Assembly (NCBI RefSeq): GCF_003574445.1
Contig: NZ_KZ984548.1
Location: 157,091-221,090 of the forward strand
Reading direction: 5' to 3'
DNA: 64,000 nucleotides
Origin: Streptomyces sp. YIM 130001
GTDB lineage: Bacteria; Actinomycetota; Actinomycetes; Streptomycetales; Streptomycetaceae
Below are positions 42,998 through 52,551 of this stretch, piece by piece; the first letter of the stretch is position 1; every line of letters begins with the position of its first letter. The translations under genes and the position numbers were made by a program. Below the pieces are notes generated by a model. That model worked only from the letters and a program-made list of their open reading frames with translations. It was not told the DNA's origin and ran no database searches.

Positions 42998-45655
42998 ATG
43001 GGAGTGAGCATCAGTCCGTACGTCGTCCATCGACGGAGCCGGCTCCCGCTCCGCGAGCTCACGACGATGTCGTTCGCCACCGCCTGGTCACACATCGACG
43101 AACTCCACGCCCTGCGCGCCGAGACGGCTGAGCGTGCCGTCGAACTGGCCGACTTCCTGGGGGAGTTCGTGCCCACGGTCGACGACGGAGTCCGGACCCA
43201 GCTCATCCGCCTCAGACGCGATGTGCACAACCTGCGCCACGACCGGGCCACGGAACGGCTCGAACTGATCGCCACCCGGCTGGCGCCCGAGGCCGTGGTC
43301 GCGGCACGGACCTGGTGCGCGCTGGCGGCGCGAGCCGAGGAGTGCGATCGAGCCGGCCGTCGGGAACTCGAGAACGACAAGGCACAGGCGGCTGCTGGAT
43401 TCAGGGCGCTCTTCGAGCACGATGCCATGGCCCGGAGTATCCAGCTCTCCGGTGATCAGCTCTATCGAGGTCTACGGGACTTCGTGATGGGCGACGACGG
43501 CGGCCTGAAGCCCAGCAAGGCCAGGCTGCGGGAGTCGTCACTGGTCAACTTCGCCTACCGGGCGAGCCTCAAGCCCTCACCGTTCGGCCGCTTCACGGAG
43601 ATCGGCGCGTTCCCTCCCGACGATCCGGGCGCCGCCGCCCCGGCCCACCGGGTGGAGGGACCGGGGGAGTCGGTCACCACACTCAACCGACTGCTCGTGA
43701 ACTGGGTACTCGCGGCCTGGCCCCGGGTACCCGGCGGCCTGGAGTCCGGGCATCTCGTACTGAACTCCACGCTGCGGGCAGGGCCCGAGACCGTCGAGTT
43801 CATCGGGGTGCCCTCGGGAGGCCACCAGGAGGGCCGGATCGCCTCCGAGACAGTGCTGAGGATCCGCCGGGAGGCAGTCGTCAGTGCGCTGCTGGCGGCC
43901 ATGCCGGACGGGTCCGCGCAGGCCGTTGACGTGCTGCGCGAGGTCACGGCGGCAACCGGTGGGCGCGAGCTGAGCCGCAAGGTCGTGCACGGTCTGATCC
44001 GGGCCGGAGTCCTGTTCTTCCGGCCGGACGTCGACGATCACGACCCGGACTACACGGCGAAACTGGACGCCTCGTTCGCTGCCGGGGGCACTGCGCAGAC
44101 GGCCGCCCTGCGCGGTCACTTCGCCGAACTCAGGCGGCTGGAGACGGACTTCGCCGGGGCCGCCGCCGAGGAGCGCCAGAAACTGCTGGACTCCGCGTAC
44201 GGCGCGGTCGGCGGCATCGCCGAACTCTGCGAGGTGTCACCGCCACCGGAGGAAGTCCTGAAGTCACCGGTCTTCGAGGACACCCCCGCGGCCACAGCGC
44301 CCCGCTCCTGGAGCCTGCCGACCGTCGAGCACAGCATTCCGGCGCTGACCGGCCTGTGGCGCCTGGCCTCGATGATGGACAACAGCCAGATGAAACGGCT
44401 CGGCCTGTACGCCTTCGCCACCGGCCTGCTCGGCGAGCGTCGCACCATGCCGTTCCTCGACTTCTTCAAGGCCTTCTCGGACCTGACCGATCAACAGCAG
44501 ATCGATGTCTTCATGGGGCGCGAGGTGGAGTCCGCCGAGAGGTTCGCGGCGCAGCGGGCCGAGGCCCTGCGCACCGTCCGCGGGAGCCTCGAACACGACG
44601 GCGACACCGTGTACCTCGACCCCGCGCACATCGAGCGGGCCTGCGAGCGAGTCGATGACGTCCTCGGCACCGAGTCGGTCACGCTGCGCGCGCAGTTCGC
44701 CCACCGCGTCCTGCCGGGCCGGGACCGCTCCTTGGTCGTGAACGGACTGCTCACCGGATACGGCGTCTACTTCTCACGCTTCGGCTCGTTCGCCACCGGC
44801 ACCGACGGGTGGTCCCTGCAGACCGCCCAGCGTGAGCACCTCGCCCGCCGGTTTCCCGACCAGGTCGACCTCAACTCCGTGCTCGGCTTCAACTTCAATC
44901 TGCATCCTCCGGTCACCCGGCGCGTGGTGAACTACCCGGGCGCGGTGTCACGCGGCACGGACCGAACCGTGTACGGCCTCGCCCATCTGGAGGTTCGAGC
45001 GGATCCCGCCACGAAGTCCCTTCGTCTGTGGGACCCGCAGGAGCAGGAAGTCGTCGACCTCGTGCCGATGAACTTCCTCACCCCGATCGGAGTGCCGCTG
45101 CTGTACCGCCTGATCGAGGCGCTGACCCCGTCGAACCGGTACCTGTGGAAGCCGCTCGACGACATCCGGGACGCCGGCGGCCCACCGGCCCACAGCGACA
45201 CCGCGCCCCGGCTGGTCGTCGGCGACGTCGTCGCCGAGCGCAGGTCGTGGAACGTGCCTGCCGCCGACATCCCCATGCTGCAGGACCTCAGCCGGGACTC
45301 GTTCGAGGCGTTGGTCGCCTTCGACGCGTGGCGCAGGGACCGCGGCCTTCCACGGCACGCCTTCGTGCTGTGCCAGACGCCGGACGAACGTGAGGTGATG
45401 GCGGGCCGCGGCCGGAAGGCCACCCGCCAGTGGGCGGACTACGCGCACCTGCGCCGTGCCAGCGTGCACAAGCCGATGTACGTCGATTTCCGCAATCCCT
45501 TCCTGGTCCGCAGTCTCGCGAAGTCCGCGCTGTCGCGCGGCGACGTGCTCGTGTCGATCCGCGAGTGCCTTCCGTCGGTGGACGACTACGGCCCGGCCAC
45601 GGGCTGGACCGCAGCAGAGGAGTTTTTCATTGAGCTCTGTACAGACAGGCCTTGA
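42998..45655 (+). CDS. LanB-type dehydratase, glutamylation domain (TbtB-like)
   Basis: An 885-residue class I lantibiotic dehydratase N-terminal protein. It uses glutamyl-tRNA to glutamylate Ser/Thr of the precursor. Conserved stretches include VNFAYRASLKPSPFGRFTEIGAF near residues 180-200, the ALDP-like INGLLTGYGVYFSRFG region, NFNLHPPVTRRVVNYPG and GDVVAERRSWNVPAADIP near the end. The elimination domain is missing and is encoded by the next gene. I choose ATG 42998 (MGVSISPYVVHRRSRLPLREL) behind TTGGGGGA; the open frame to 42905 adds a non-conserved-looking stretch. Its last 26 nt overlap the next gene. Confidence 0.9.
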   Translation: MGVSISPYVVHRRSRLPLRELTTMSFATAWSHIDELHALRAETAERAVELADFLGEFVPTVDDGVRTQLIRLRRDVHNLRHDRATERLELIATRLAPEAVVAARTWCALAARAEECDRAGRRELENDKAQAAAGFRALFEHDAMARSIQLSGDQLYRGLRDFVMGDDGGLKPSKARLRESSLVNFAYRASLKPSPFGRFTEIGAFPPDDPGAAAPAHRVEGPGESVTTLNRLLVNWVLAAWPRVPGGLESGHLVLNSTLRAGPETVEFIGVPSGGHQEGRIASETVLRIRREAVVSALLAAMPDGSAQAVDVLREVTAATGGRELSRKVVHGLIRAGVLFFRPDVDDHDPDYTAKLDASFAAGGTAQTAALRGHFAELRRLETDFAGAAAEERQKLLDSAYGAVGGIAELCEVSPPPEEVLKSPVFEDTPAATAPRSWSLPTVEHSIPALTGLWRLASMMDNSQMKRLGLYAFATGLLGERRTMPFLDFFKAFSDLTDQQQIDVFMGREVESAERFAAQRAEALRTVRGSLEHDGDTVYLDPAHIERACERVDDVLGTESVTLRAQFAHRVLPGRDRSLVVNGLLTGYGVYFSRFGSFATGTDGWSLQTAQREHLARRFPDQVDLNSVLGFNFNLHPPVTRRVVNYPGAVSRGTDRTVYGLAHLEVRADPATKSLRLWDPQEQEVVDLVPMNFLTPIGVPLLYRLIEALTPSNRYLWKPLDDIRDAGGPPAHSDTAPRLVVGDVVAERRSWNVPAADIPMLQDLSRDSFEALVAFDAWRRDRGLPRHAFVLCQTPDEREVMAGRGRKATRQWADYAHLRRASVHKPMYVDFRNPFLVRSLAKSALSRGDVLVSIRECLPSVDDYGPATGWTAAEEFFIELCTDRP

Positions 45656-46592
45656 GCAGAATCGGGTGGCGGAGTGGCGGGTGGTGCACATCCACGTCCC
45701 GCACTCGGCGCACACTCCGTTCCTGTGCGATGTCGTCGGCCCGCTCCTACGGCAGGAGGGGCTCCAGGACCACTTCTTCTTCCTGCGGTACTGGCAGGGC
45801 GGCCCTCATCTGCGGCTGAGGATGCTCTGCGGACCGGAAGCAGGATCCGCGGACGCCGCGGAACGGGTCGTCGACGGGCTGGCTCGCGCCATGCCGGAAT
45901 TCGGGGCGGAGGAACGGCAGGAGTACGAGTTCGGCCTGACCCTGCAGGACGAGCTGGCGCGGCTGGAGGAGGCGTCCACCAGGGAGACCCGCCCGATCGG
46001 AAGCCTGGACCGCGCGCCCTACGCACCGGAGTACCGCAAGTACGGCGGCCGGCAGGGACTGGACATCGCCGAGGCCGTCTTCCGCAGGACGTCGGCCGCG
46101 GTCCTCGACATGCTCGATCGCCGGCCGCCGGGCCGACCCGGGGCCGCACGGGCGCCGATCGGTGAGGCGGCGAGGATCATGGCGATGTTCCTGCACGGCG
46201 CCGGACTCGACCGCGAAGCGGCCGTGCGGTTCCTACGGGAGTACGAGGACTGGTGGCGCAGGTACGCCCCGGACGACGCGCAGCGGGCCTGGCCGGGACT
46301 GTACCGAAACGTCGCGCCCCAGATGATCAATCTGTGTGGCGCCGTCTGGCGGGACGGCGCGACGGACGACGTGTTCCACGACATCAGTACGGAGGCCGCG
46401 GCACGAGCACGTTCCGTGTGCGGAGCGGAGGACGGCAGCGACGTCCGTGAGCTGCTCCTCGATGCCACGCCGTATCCGGGCTGCCTCTCGAACTACGTGC
46501 ACACCACCAACAACCGTCTCGGCCTGCTCCCCGCCGCCGAAGGCCTGGTCGCGTATCTGGTACGCAAAGGGCTTGAGGAGTCCGCCGGATAG
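45630..46592 (+). CDS. LanB-type elimination enzyme (TbtC-like)
   Basis: A 320-residue thiopeptide-type biosynthesis protein corresponding to the SpaB_C elimination domain. It removes glutamate from glutamylated Ser/Thr to leave Dha/Dhb. Landmarks: EWRVVHIHVPHSAHTPFLCDVVGPLL, FFFLRYWQGGPHLRLRM, an Arg/His cluster typical of the active site, EYRKYGGRQGLDIAEAVF, and HTTNNRLGL near the end. The start is read as TTG 45630 because AGAGGAG lies 7 nt before it; GTG 45666 is the alternative. It overlaps the LanB gene by 26 nt, so expression is coupled. Confidence 0.88.
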   Translation: MSSVQTGLEQNRVAEWRVVHIHVPHSAHTPFLCDVVGPLLRQEGLQDHFFFLRYWQGGPHLRLRMLCGPEAGSADAAERVVDGLARAMPEFGAEERQEYEFGLTLQDELARLEEASTRETRPIGSLDRAPYAPEYRKYGGRQGLDIAEAVFRRTSAAVLDMLDRRPPGRPGAARAPIGEAARIMAMFLHGAGLDREAAVRFLREYEDWWRRYAPDDAQRAWPGLYRNVAPQMINLCGAVWRDGATDDVFHDISTEAAARARSVCGAEDGSDVRELLLDATPYPGCLSNYVHTTNNRLGLLPAAEGLVAYLVRKGLEESAG

Positions 46593-46640
46593 TCCCGGGG
46601 CGCGCGGGTGTGCACCTGCGTGCCCGCGCGCCCGGGTCCT

Positions 46641-47855
46641 TCACCAGGTCACCGGCAGCCGGTGGAGGCCGTACACCCCCATGCTGTCCTTGAACGGGAG
46701 TTCCTCGACCGGGACCGCGAGCTTCAGGCCGGGAATCCTGGTGAAGAGCGCGGCGAAGACGATCTCCAGTTCCAGCCTGGCGAGGTTCTGTCCGATGCAC
46801 TGGTGGATGCCGTGCCCGAAGGCGAGGTGGCGCCGGCCGCCGCGATCGATGTCCAAGCGCTCCGGAGCGGCGAACACCGCTTCGTCATGGTTGCCCGAGG
46901 CGCTGAGCCCGATGACCCCTTCGCCCGCACGGATCAGCACGTCGCCGATCTCGAGGTCGGCCAGGGCCACCCGCGAGGTCACCTGGTCGGCGATGCTGAA
47001 GTAGCGCAGGAGTTCGTCGACCGCCTGCGGGGCCAGCTCCGGGTCCGCCTTCAGCCTCGCCAACTGCTCGGGGTTCTCGAGCAGGCCCACGACGCCCAGC
47101 GCGATCATGTTGGCCGTGGTCTCGAACCCGCCCACGAGCAGGACGTTCGCCATGCCGACCAACTCCTCGCGGTCGAACGTCCCGGCTTCGCGGTTCTTCG
47201 CGACGAGCCTGCCGAGCAGGTCGTCACCGGGGTCGGCCCCCTGCGCCGTCACCAGCCCGACGAAGTACTCGTGAAGGTCCTGGTGTGCGCCGTTGCGCTC
47301 CTGCGGGTCGACATCGATCGACACCAGCTTTCTGGTGCGGTCCTGGAAGAACTCGCGGTCGGAGTACGGCACTCCGAGCAGTTCCGAGGTGACCAGGGAG
47401 GGGACGGGCAGAGCCAGGGCCTCGACCAGATCGAGGGGGCTCTCCCCTTCGAGCACGGCCGAGATGCGCTCGTGCACGATCTCCTCGACGCGGGGCCGCA
47501 TCCGCTGCACCCGCTTGGCCGTGAACTCCGAGGCCACCATTTTGCGCTGTGCCGTATGCACCGGCGGGTCCATCGCGAGCATCACCGGCCGCATCCGCTC
47601 CATGACCTCGGCCGGCACGTCGAAGTGCAGCGGGTAGCCGGGGTGCGCCAGATTCGAGCTCACCTGCGGGCTCGCGAGCAACTGCCGTATGTGCTCGTGG
47701 CGGGTGAGCAGCCAGGCGGACCGCCCGGAAGCCAGGGTGACTCTCGAGATGGGCTCGTCCGTACGCAGGGACGCGTACTCCGGCGGCGGCTGCAACGGGC
47801 AGGTACGCGGGTAGGGAAAGGCACCGTCCTGACGGTCTGTCAAAATCTTCTCCAC
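46641..47855 (-). CDS. Cytochrome P450, probable valine hydroxylase of the thiopeptide
   Basis: A 404-residue soluble bacterial P450 (CYP class I). The I-helix reads LLVGGFETTANM near residue 240 with the acid-alcohol pair replaced by ETT as is common; ExxR lies in DELLRYFS, and the heme loop FGHGIHQCIGQNLAR carries the axial Cys near residue 354. No redox partner is encoded nearby. It lies at the edge of the cluster in convergent orientation with the eliminase gene. Berninamycin/geninthiocin-type compounds contain 3-hydroxyvaline, and a P450 is known to make it in berninamycin. This role fits Val38 of the core. Confidence 0.85.
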   Translation of the reverse strand: MEKILTDRQDGAFPYPRTCPLQPPPEYASLRTDEPISRVTLASGRSAWLLTRHEHIRQLLASPQVSSNLAHPGYPLHFDVPAEVMERMRPVMLAMDPPVHTAQRKMVASEFTAKRVQRMRPRVEEIVHERISAVLEGESPLDLVEALALPVPSLVTSELLGVPYSDREFFQDRTRKLVSIDVDPQERNGAHQDLHEYFVGLVTAQGADPGDDLLGRLVAKNREAGTFDREELVGMANVLLVGGFETTANMIALGVVGLLENPEQLARLKADPELAPQAVDELLRYFSIADQVTSRVALADLEIGDVLIRAGEGVIGLSASGNHDEAVFAAPERLDIDRGGRRHLAFGHGIHQCIGQNLARLELEIVFAALFTRIPGLKLAVPVEELPFKDSMGVYGLHRLPVTW

Positions 47856-48177
47856 CGATGACTGGAACGGAACTCAGGCAACCGGTCGCAACGGAACTGG
47901 TTGACGCCAACCATCCAAGCGGACGGGTAATTCGATGCATAGCGAACACGGGAACCGGGCCGAACTCGCGAGGCTCCGCACCTGAAATTCCGCCAATGTC
48001 ACCGAGTGTGGATTCGGCCCGCCAGTCGCCGGGAAGAGCGCCCAGGGGGTCCGCCCCGCTTGCGGAGCTACTCCCTCCGCAAGTAACGGAGTTGGCGACA
48101 CGTCCGCCCCCTTCGCCGACGGTGCGGAGGTAGGCTCGGCCGGGCGAAGTCACCCGTCCGACCAGGGGGTTCAGGGT
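47856..48177. promoter_or_regulatory. Divergent intergenic region between P450 and NosA-like genes
   Basis: No gene is supported. It must carry promoters for both directions. A perfect 9-bp inverted repeat, CTTGCGGAG / CTCCGCAAG (48059-48067, 48075-48083), lies 95 nt before the downstream start and may be an operator or a leader hairpin. No CRP-like palindrome is seen here. Confidence 0.55.
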
Positions 48178-48522
48178 ATGTATCTGCAGATTGTGATGTG
48201 GGATCTGAAGAAGTCGGAAGCCACGGTGGAGAGTCTCAGGGAATATCTCCGGGATTACGCCGTGGACGCGTACTCCACATTGGACGGCATGCGCCTCAAG
48301 GCATGGTTCTCGAATGCCGAGCGTCAGCTGTGGGGGGCGGTCTATTTGTGGGACGACGCCGACCGGGTGCCGGGCCTGTACAGCGTCAGCCGAGCCATCG
48401 AACGCATCGGATATCCGCCCACCTCGGTCGGCGGCTTCACGCTGGAGGCGACCGCGGAAGGAAAGAGCGTCCACGAGGCGCTGAGCGGTCTGGGTGTCGC
48501 CCTGGAGGGCCAGGCGAAGTGA
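48178..48522 (+). CDS. NosA-like small protein (probable C-terminal amide formation)
   Basis: A 114-residue protein predicted to have a dimeric alpha/beta-barrel (ferredoxin-like) fold: MYLQIVMWDLKKSEATVESL (strand-helix), LDGMRLKAWFSNAERQLWGAVYLW (two strands) and a C-terminal helix (GKSVHEALSGLGVAL). Size, fold and cluster context resemble NosA, which removes a terminal dehydroalanine to leave a carboxamide in nosiheptide. The precursor core here carries a run of C-terminal serines that would supply such a residue. An alternative is an unrelated monooxygenase-like ABM protein. It starts at ATG 48178 after AGGGGG and is the last gene of the cluster before the S10 operon leader. Confidence 0.62.
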   Translation: MYLQIVMWDLKKSEATVESLREYLRDYAVDAYSTLDGMRLKAWFSNAERQLWGAVYLWDDADRVPGLYSVSRAIERIGYPPTSVGGFTLEATAEGKSVHEALSGLGVALEGQAK

Positions 48523-49048
48523 GCCGCGCCCCTGACCGCGCGTGATCAGGTGATCGCCCAGAGCGTGCGGAGGGGCTGCTTCGGCGCCCTCGATGTGCGG
48601 GTGTCCGGGCCCCTCGATGGCCGGGTTTGACGGCCGTGGGGCGGGGGGTAGGGTCTTCGCCCTTGATTGGCCAGCGCAATGCCCCGTATGGCACACTGAC
48701 CAGGTTGCTCGGTTGAGTGCCGATGCTGCACGCCTCCCGCCGGGAGGACTGGAAGCGAGTCCCACAGTACTCGTCGCCCCAACCGTCGTAAGGCGGCGCT
48801 GGAGCGGACGTACGGGAATCTTCCGGGAAGTGTGGCGGGGTGCCTTCAACCAGGCACCCGGTGGGACTTCAGGTGATTGCAGCCTTCCCCCGGTCCGCGG
48901 CCAAGGGCCGCAGTCCCCAGCAGGGAAATCTCCTTCGGGAGAACTGTGTGAACGAGACTGCGACACGCCCGACCGCGTGGGTCGGAGGAGGAGTCATCAG
49001 AACCCTCGGGTTCCAGAGCGTTACGAGAGACAGGACTACGAAGTAGCC
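48523..49048 (+). promoter_or_regulatory. S10 operon promoter region and long 5' leader
   Basis: No gene is supported in these 526 nt. TTGATT (48663-48668) and TATGGC (48687-48692) make a weak candidate promoter with an 18-nt spacer, giving a leader of about 350 nt before rpsJ. The leader holds the small hairpin CTCC-TTCG-GGAG near 48929 and the 25-nt element at 48961 shared with rpsL. In other bacteria the S10 leader is the target of L4 autoregulation. Confidence 0.5.
48961..48985 (+). promoter_or_regulatory. rpsJ leader hairpin element shared with rpsL
   Basis: CGACACG followed by CCCGACCGCGTGGGTCGG: the same 25-nt element as 32394-32418 with a single mismatch. It ends 63 nt before the rpsJ start and can fold as CCGACC...GGTCGG. 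Confidence 0.6.
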
Positions 49049-49357
49049 ATGGCGGGACAGAAGATCCGCATCCGGCTCAAGGCCTACGACCACGAGGTCA
49101 TCGACTCTTCGGCGAAGAAGATCGTCGAGACGGTGACTCGCACTGGTGCGTCGGTCGCGGGCCCGGTGCCGCTGCCCACTGAGAAGAACGTGTACTGCGT
49201 CATCAAGTCGCCGCACAAGTACAAGGATGCGCGCGAGCACTTCGAGATGCGCACGCACAAGCGCCTGATCGACATCCTCGACCCGACGCCCAAGACCGTT
49301 GACTCGCTGATGCGCCTGGACCTTCCGGCCGGCGTCGACATCGAGATCAAGCTCTGA
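49049..49357 (+). CDS. rpsJ: Ribosomal protein S10 (NusE)
   Basis: A 102-residue protein of the 30S head that also binds NusG and NusB. Start ATG 49049 ([22 protein letters not shown]); the long upstream open frame is not coding. It contains the exposed loop [30 protein letters not shown]. First gene of the S10 operon and right border of the variable island. Confidence 0.98.
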   Translation: MAGQKIRIRLKAYDHEVIDSSAKKIVETVTRTGASVAGPVPLPTEKNVYCVIKSPHKYKDAREHFEMRTHKRLIDILDPTPKTVDSLMRLDLPAGVDIEIKL

Positions 49358-49371
49358 GAGGCGCGGAAGAG

Positions 49372-50016
49372 ATGACCAAGCAGATCAAGGGTGTCCTGGG
49401 CGAGAAGCTCGGCATGACCCAGGTCTGGGACGAGAACAACCGTGTCGTCCCCGTGACCGTGGTCAAGGCCGGACCCTGCGTCGTTACCCAGGTCCGTAAG
49501 AATGACATCGACGGCTACGAGTCGGTCCAGATCGCCTTCGGCGAGATCGACCCGCGCAAGGTGAACAAGCCCCTCAAGGGCCACTTCGCCAAGGCCGACG
49601 TGACCCCCCGCCGCCACCTGGTGGAGCTCCGCACCTCCGACGCCGCCGAGTACACGCTCGGCCAGGAGATCACTGCCGAAGCGTTCGAGTCCGGCGTCAA
49701 GGTCGACGTCACGGGCAAGAGCAAGGGCAAGGGCTTCGCCGGTGTCATGAAGCGTCACAACTTCAAGGGCCTCGGCGCCGGTCACGGCACCCAGCGCAAG
49801 CACCGCTCTCCCGGTTCGATCGGTGGCTGCGCCACCCCGGGCCGTGTGTTCAAGGGCCTCCGCATGGCGGGTCGTATGGGCAACGAGCGGGTCACCACCC
49901 AGAACCTGACCGTCCACGCCGTTGACGCGGAGAAGGGCCTGCTGCTCATCAAGGGCGCGGTTCCTGGTCCGAACGGCGGCCTCGTCCTGGTCCGTACCGC
50001 GGCCAAGGGGGCCTGA
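49372..50016 (+). CDS. rplC: Ribosomal protein L3
   Basis: A 214-residue early-assembly protein of the 50S subunit ([20 protein letters not shown]). The central extension reaching the peptidyl transferase centre reads [28 protein letters not shown]. It is 14 nt from rpsJ, with the ribosome-binding site GGAAGAG. Confidence 0.98.
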   Translation: MTKQIKGVLGEKLGMTQVWDENNRVVPVTVVKAGPCVVTQVRKNDIDGYESVQIAFGEIDPRKVNKPLKGHFAKADVTPRRHLVELRTSDAAEYTLGQEITAEAFESGVKVDVTGKSKGKGFAGVMKRHNFKGLGAGHGTQRKHRSPGSIGGCATPGRVFKGLRMAGRMGNERVTTQNLTVHAVDAEKGLLLIKGAVPGPNGGLVLVRTAAKGA

Positions 50017-50023
50017 GGTAACG

Positions 50024-50671
50024 ATGAGCACCATTGACATCCTTTCGCCGGCAGGCGACAAGGCCGGGACCGTCGAGCTCCCCGCGGAGATCTTCGACGC
50101 CAAGACCAGCGTTCCGCTGATCCACCAGGTCGTTGTCGCACAGCTGGCCGCTGCCCGACAGGGCACGCACAAGACCAAGACCCGTGGCGAGGTCCGCGGC
50201 GGTGGCAAGAAGCCGTACCGCCAGAAGGGCACCGGCCGCGCGCGCCAGGGTTCGACCCGTGCGCCGCAGTTCGCCGGTGGTGGCGTCGTGCACGGACCCG
50301 TGCCGCGCGACTACTCGCAGCGCACCCCGAAGAAGATGAAGGCCGCCGCTCTGCGCGGTGCCCTCTCGGACCGGGCGCGTCACGACCGAATCCACGTCGT
50401 GTCCGACGTGGTCGAGGGCGACGTTTCCACCAAGGCCGCCAAGGCTCTCCTGGGCAAGGTCAGCGAGCGCAAGAACGTGCTCCTGGTGGTCGCCCGTGAG
50501 GACGAGACCGGCCTGCTGTCGGCGCGGAACCTGCCCCAGGTGCACATCCTGGAGCCGGGCCAGCTGAACACGTACGACGTGCTCGTTTCGGACGACGTGG
50601 TCTTCACCAAGGCCGCCTTCGACTCCTTCGTCGCCGGCCCCAAGGCTGAGACCGAAGGGAGCGAGGCCTGA
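50024..50671 (+). CDS. rplD: Ribosomal protein L4
   Basis: A 215-residue tunnel protein. I place the start at ATG 50024 ([20 protein letters not shown]). The long loop lining the exit tunnel includes [21 protein letters not shown]; no macrolide-type alteration is seen. L4 is the S10-operon repressor in other bacteria. Its stop overlaps the rplW start (TGATG). Confidence 0.97.
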   Translation: MSTIDILSPAGDKAGTVELPAEIFDAKTSVPLIHQVVVAQLAAARQGTHKTKTRGEVRGGGKKPYRQKGTGRARQGSTRAPQFAGGGVVHGPVPRDYSQRTPKKMKAAALRGALSDRARHDRIHVVSDVVEGDVSTKAAKALLGKVSERKNVLLVVAREDETGLLSARNLPQVHILEPGQLNTYDVLVSDDVVFTKAAFDSFVAGPKAETEGSEA

Positions 50672-50991
50672 TGACTGAGGCCACCGTCACCAGCAAGACC
50701 TTCTCCGACCCGCGCGACATTCTCGTCAAGCCGGTCGTCTCGGAGAAGAGCTACGCCCTCCTCGACGAGAACAAGTACACGTTCATCGTCGCGCCCGGCG
50801 CGAACAAGACCCAGATCAAGCAGGCCGTCGAGGCGGTCTTCTCGGTCAAGGTCACCGGGGTCAACACGATCAACCGCCAGGGCAAGCGCAAGCGCACCCG
50901 CACTGGTTTCGGTAAGCGTGCGGACACCAAGCGCGCCATCGTGACCCTCGCTGAGGGCGACCGTATCGACATCTTCGGCCAGGCCTCCTAA
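50671..50991 (+). CDS. rplW: Ribosomal protein L23
   Basis: A 106-residue protein at the tunnel exit that docks trigger factor and SRP ([22 protein letters not shown]). The start shares a base with the rplD stop, so the genes are translationally coupled. Confidence 0.98.
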   Translation: MTEATVTSKTFSDPRDILVKPVVSEKSYALLDENKYTFIVAPGANKTQIKQAVEAVFSVKVTGVNTINRQGKRKRTRTGFGKRADTKRAIVTLAEGDRIDIFGQAS

Positions 50992-51029
50992 CGGAGCGCC
51001 CTGGTCCGATATCGGACGAGGACTGAGAA

Positions 51030-51866
51030 ATGGGAATCCGCAAGTACAAGCCGACGACGCCGGGCCGCCGTGGCTCCTCCGTCGCCGACTTCGTCGAGGT
51101 CACGCGGTCCACGCCGGAGAAGTCGCTGGTCCGCCCGCTGCACAGCAAGGGCGGCCGTAACAATTCCGGTCGTGTGACCGTTCGCCACCAGGGTGGCGGA
51201 CACAAGCGCGCCTACCGAGTGATCGACTTCCGTCGTCACGACAAGGACGGCGTGCCGGCGAAGGTCGCGCACATCGAGTACGACCCCAACCGCACCGCGC
51301 GCATCGCGCTCCTGCACTACGCCGACGGCGAGAAGCGCTACATCGTCGCGCCGCGCGGCCTGGCGCAGGGCGACCGGGTCGAGAACGGCCCCGGCGCCGA
51401 CATCAAGCCCGGCAACAACCTGGCGCTCCGCAACATCCCGGTCGGTACCACGATCCACGCGATCGAGCTCCGTCCCGGTGGTGGCGCCAAGTTCGCCCGC
51501 TCCGCGGGTGCCTCCGTGCAGCTGCTCGCGAAGGAGGGCTCGATGGCCCACCTGCGCATGCCGTCCGGTGAGATCCGCCTGGTCGACGTCCGCTGCCGCG
51601 CCACGATCGGCGAGGTCGGCAACGCCGAGCAGTCGAACATCAACTGGGGCAAGGCCGGCCGCAAGCGCTGGAAGGGCGTTCGTCCCACCGTTCGCGGTGT
51701 CGTGATGAACCCGGTCGACCACCCGCACGGTGGTGGCGAGGGCAAGACCTCCGGTGGTCGCCACCCGGTCTCGCCCTGGGGCCAGAAGGAAGGTCGTACG
51801 CGTTCGCCCAAGAAGGCGTCGAACAAGTACATCGTCCGCCGCCGCAAGACGAACAAGAAGCGCTAG
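51030..51866 (+). CDS. rplB: Ribosomal protein L2
   Basis: A 278-residue protein near the peptidyl transferase centre. It has the essential His region in [16 protein letters not shown] near residue 230 and ends in a basic tail RRRKTNKKR. It begins 38 nt after rplW. Confidence 0.98.
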   Translation: MGIRKYKPTTPGRRGSSVADFVEVTRSTPEKSLVRPLHSKGGRNNSGRVTVRHQGGGHKRAYRVIDFRRHDKDGVPAKVAHIEYDPNRTARIALLHYADGEKRYIVAPRGLAQGDRVENGPGADIKPGNNLALRNIPVGTTIHAIELRPGGGAKFARSAGASVQLLAKEGSMAHLRMPSGEIRLVDVRCRATIGEVGNAEQSNINWGKAGRKRWKGVRPTVRGVVMNPVDHPHGGGEGKTSGGRHPVSPWGQKEGRTRSPKKASNKYIVRRRKTNKKR

Positions 51867-51878
51867 GAGCGGGTTTAG

Positions 51879-52160
51879 ATGCCGCGCAGTCTCAAGAAGG
51901 GGCCCTTCGTCGACGACCACCTGATCAAGAAGGTGGACGTACAGAACGAAGCCGGTTCCAAGAACGTCATCAAGACCTGGTCCCGTCGCTCGATGATCGT
52001 CCCGGCCATGCTGGGCCACACGATCGCGGTGCACAACGGCAAGACCCACATCCCGGTGTTCGTCACCGAGTCGATGGTCGGCCACAAGCTCGGCGAGTTC
52101 TCGCCGACTCGCACCTTCCGAGGCCACGTCAAGGACGACCGGAAGTCGAAGCGCCGCTAA
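51879..52160 (+). CDS. rpsS: Ribosomal protein S19
   Basis: A 93-residue 30S-head protein that pairs with S13 ([19 protein letters not shown] ... [16 protein letters not shown]). Confidence 0.98.
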   Translation: MPRSLKKGPFVDDHLIKKVDVQNEAGSKNVIKTWSRRSMIVPAMLGHTIAVHNGKTHIPVFVTESMVGHKLGEFSPTRTFRGHVKDDRKSKRR

Positions 52161-52203
52161 AGGCGGGGTGGAAACGACTATGACTTACACCGAAGGGACA
52201 ACC

Positions 52204-52551
52204 ATGGAAGCCAGGGCCCAGGCGCGGTACATCCGCGTCACGCCCATGAAGGCCCGCCGCGTGGTGGACCTCATCCGTGGCATGGATGCCACGGAGGCTC
52301 AGGCGGTCCTGCGTTTCGCCCCGCAGGCCGCGAGCGTGCCGGTCGGCAAGGTGCTGGACAGCGCCATTGCCAACGCCGCGCACAACTACGACCACAGTGA
52401 CGCCAATTCGCTGGTCATCAGCGAGGCGTACGTGGATGAGGGCCCGACCCTGAAGCGGTTCCGTCCGCGTGCCCAGGGCCGTGCCTACCGGATCCGTAAG
52501 CGGACCAGCCACATCACCGTGGTCGTCAGCAGCAAGGAAGGAACCCGGTAA
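52204..52551 (+). CDS. rplV: Ribosomal protein L22
   Basis: A 115-residue tunnel protein. Start ATG 52204 ([21 protein letters not shown]) after GAAGGG is preferred over upstream in-frame ATGs, because the conserved protein begins here. It ends [10 protein letters not shown], and its stop overlaps the rpsC ATG. Confidence 0.96.
   Translation: MEARAQARYIRVTPMKARRVVDLIRGMDATEAQAVLRFAPQAASVPVGKVLDSAIANAAHNYDHSDANSLVISEAYVDEGPTLKRFRPRAQGRAYRIRKRTSHITVVVSSKEGTR

Noticed and set aside
36825..49048. Cluster carried by an insertion sequence, phage or integrative element
   Set aside because: No transposase, integrase, tRNA-associated repeat or flanking direct repeat is visible; base composition is close to that of the neighbours except for the short promoter region.
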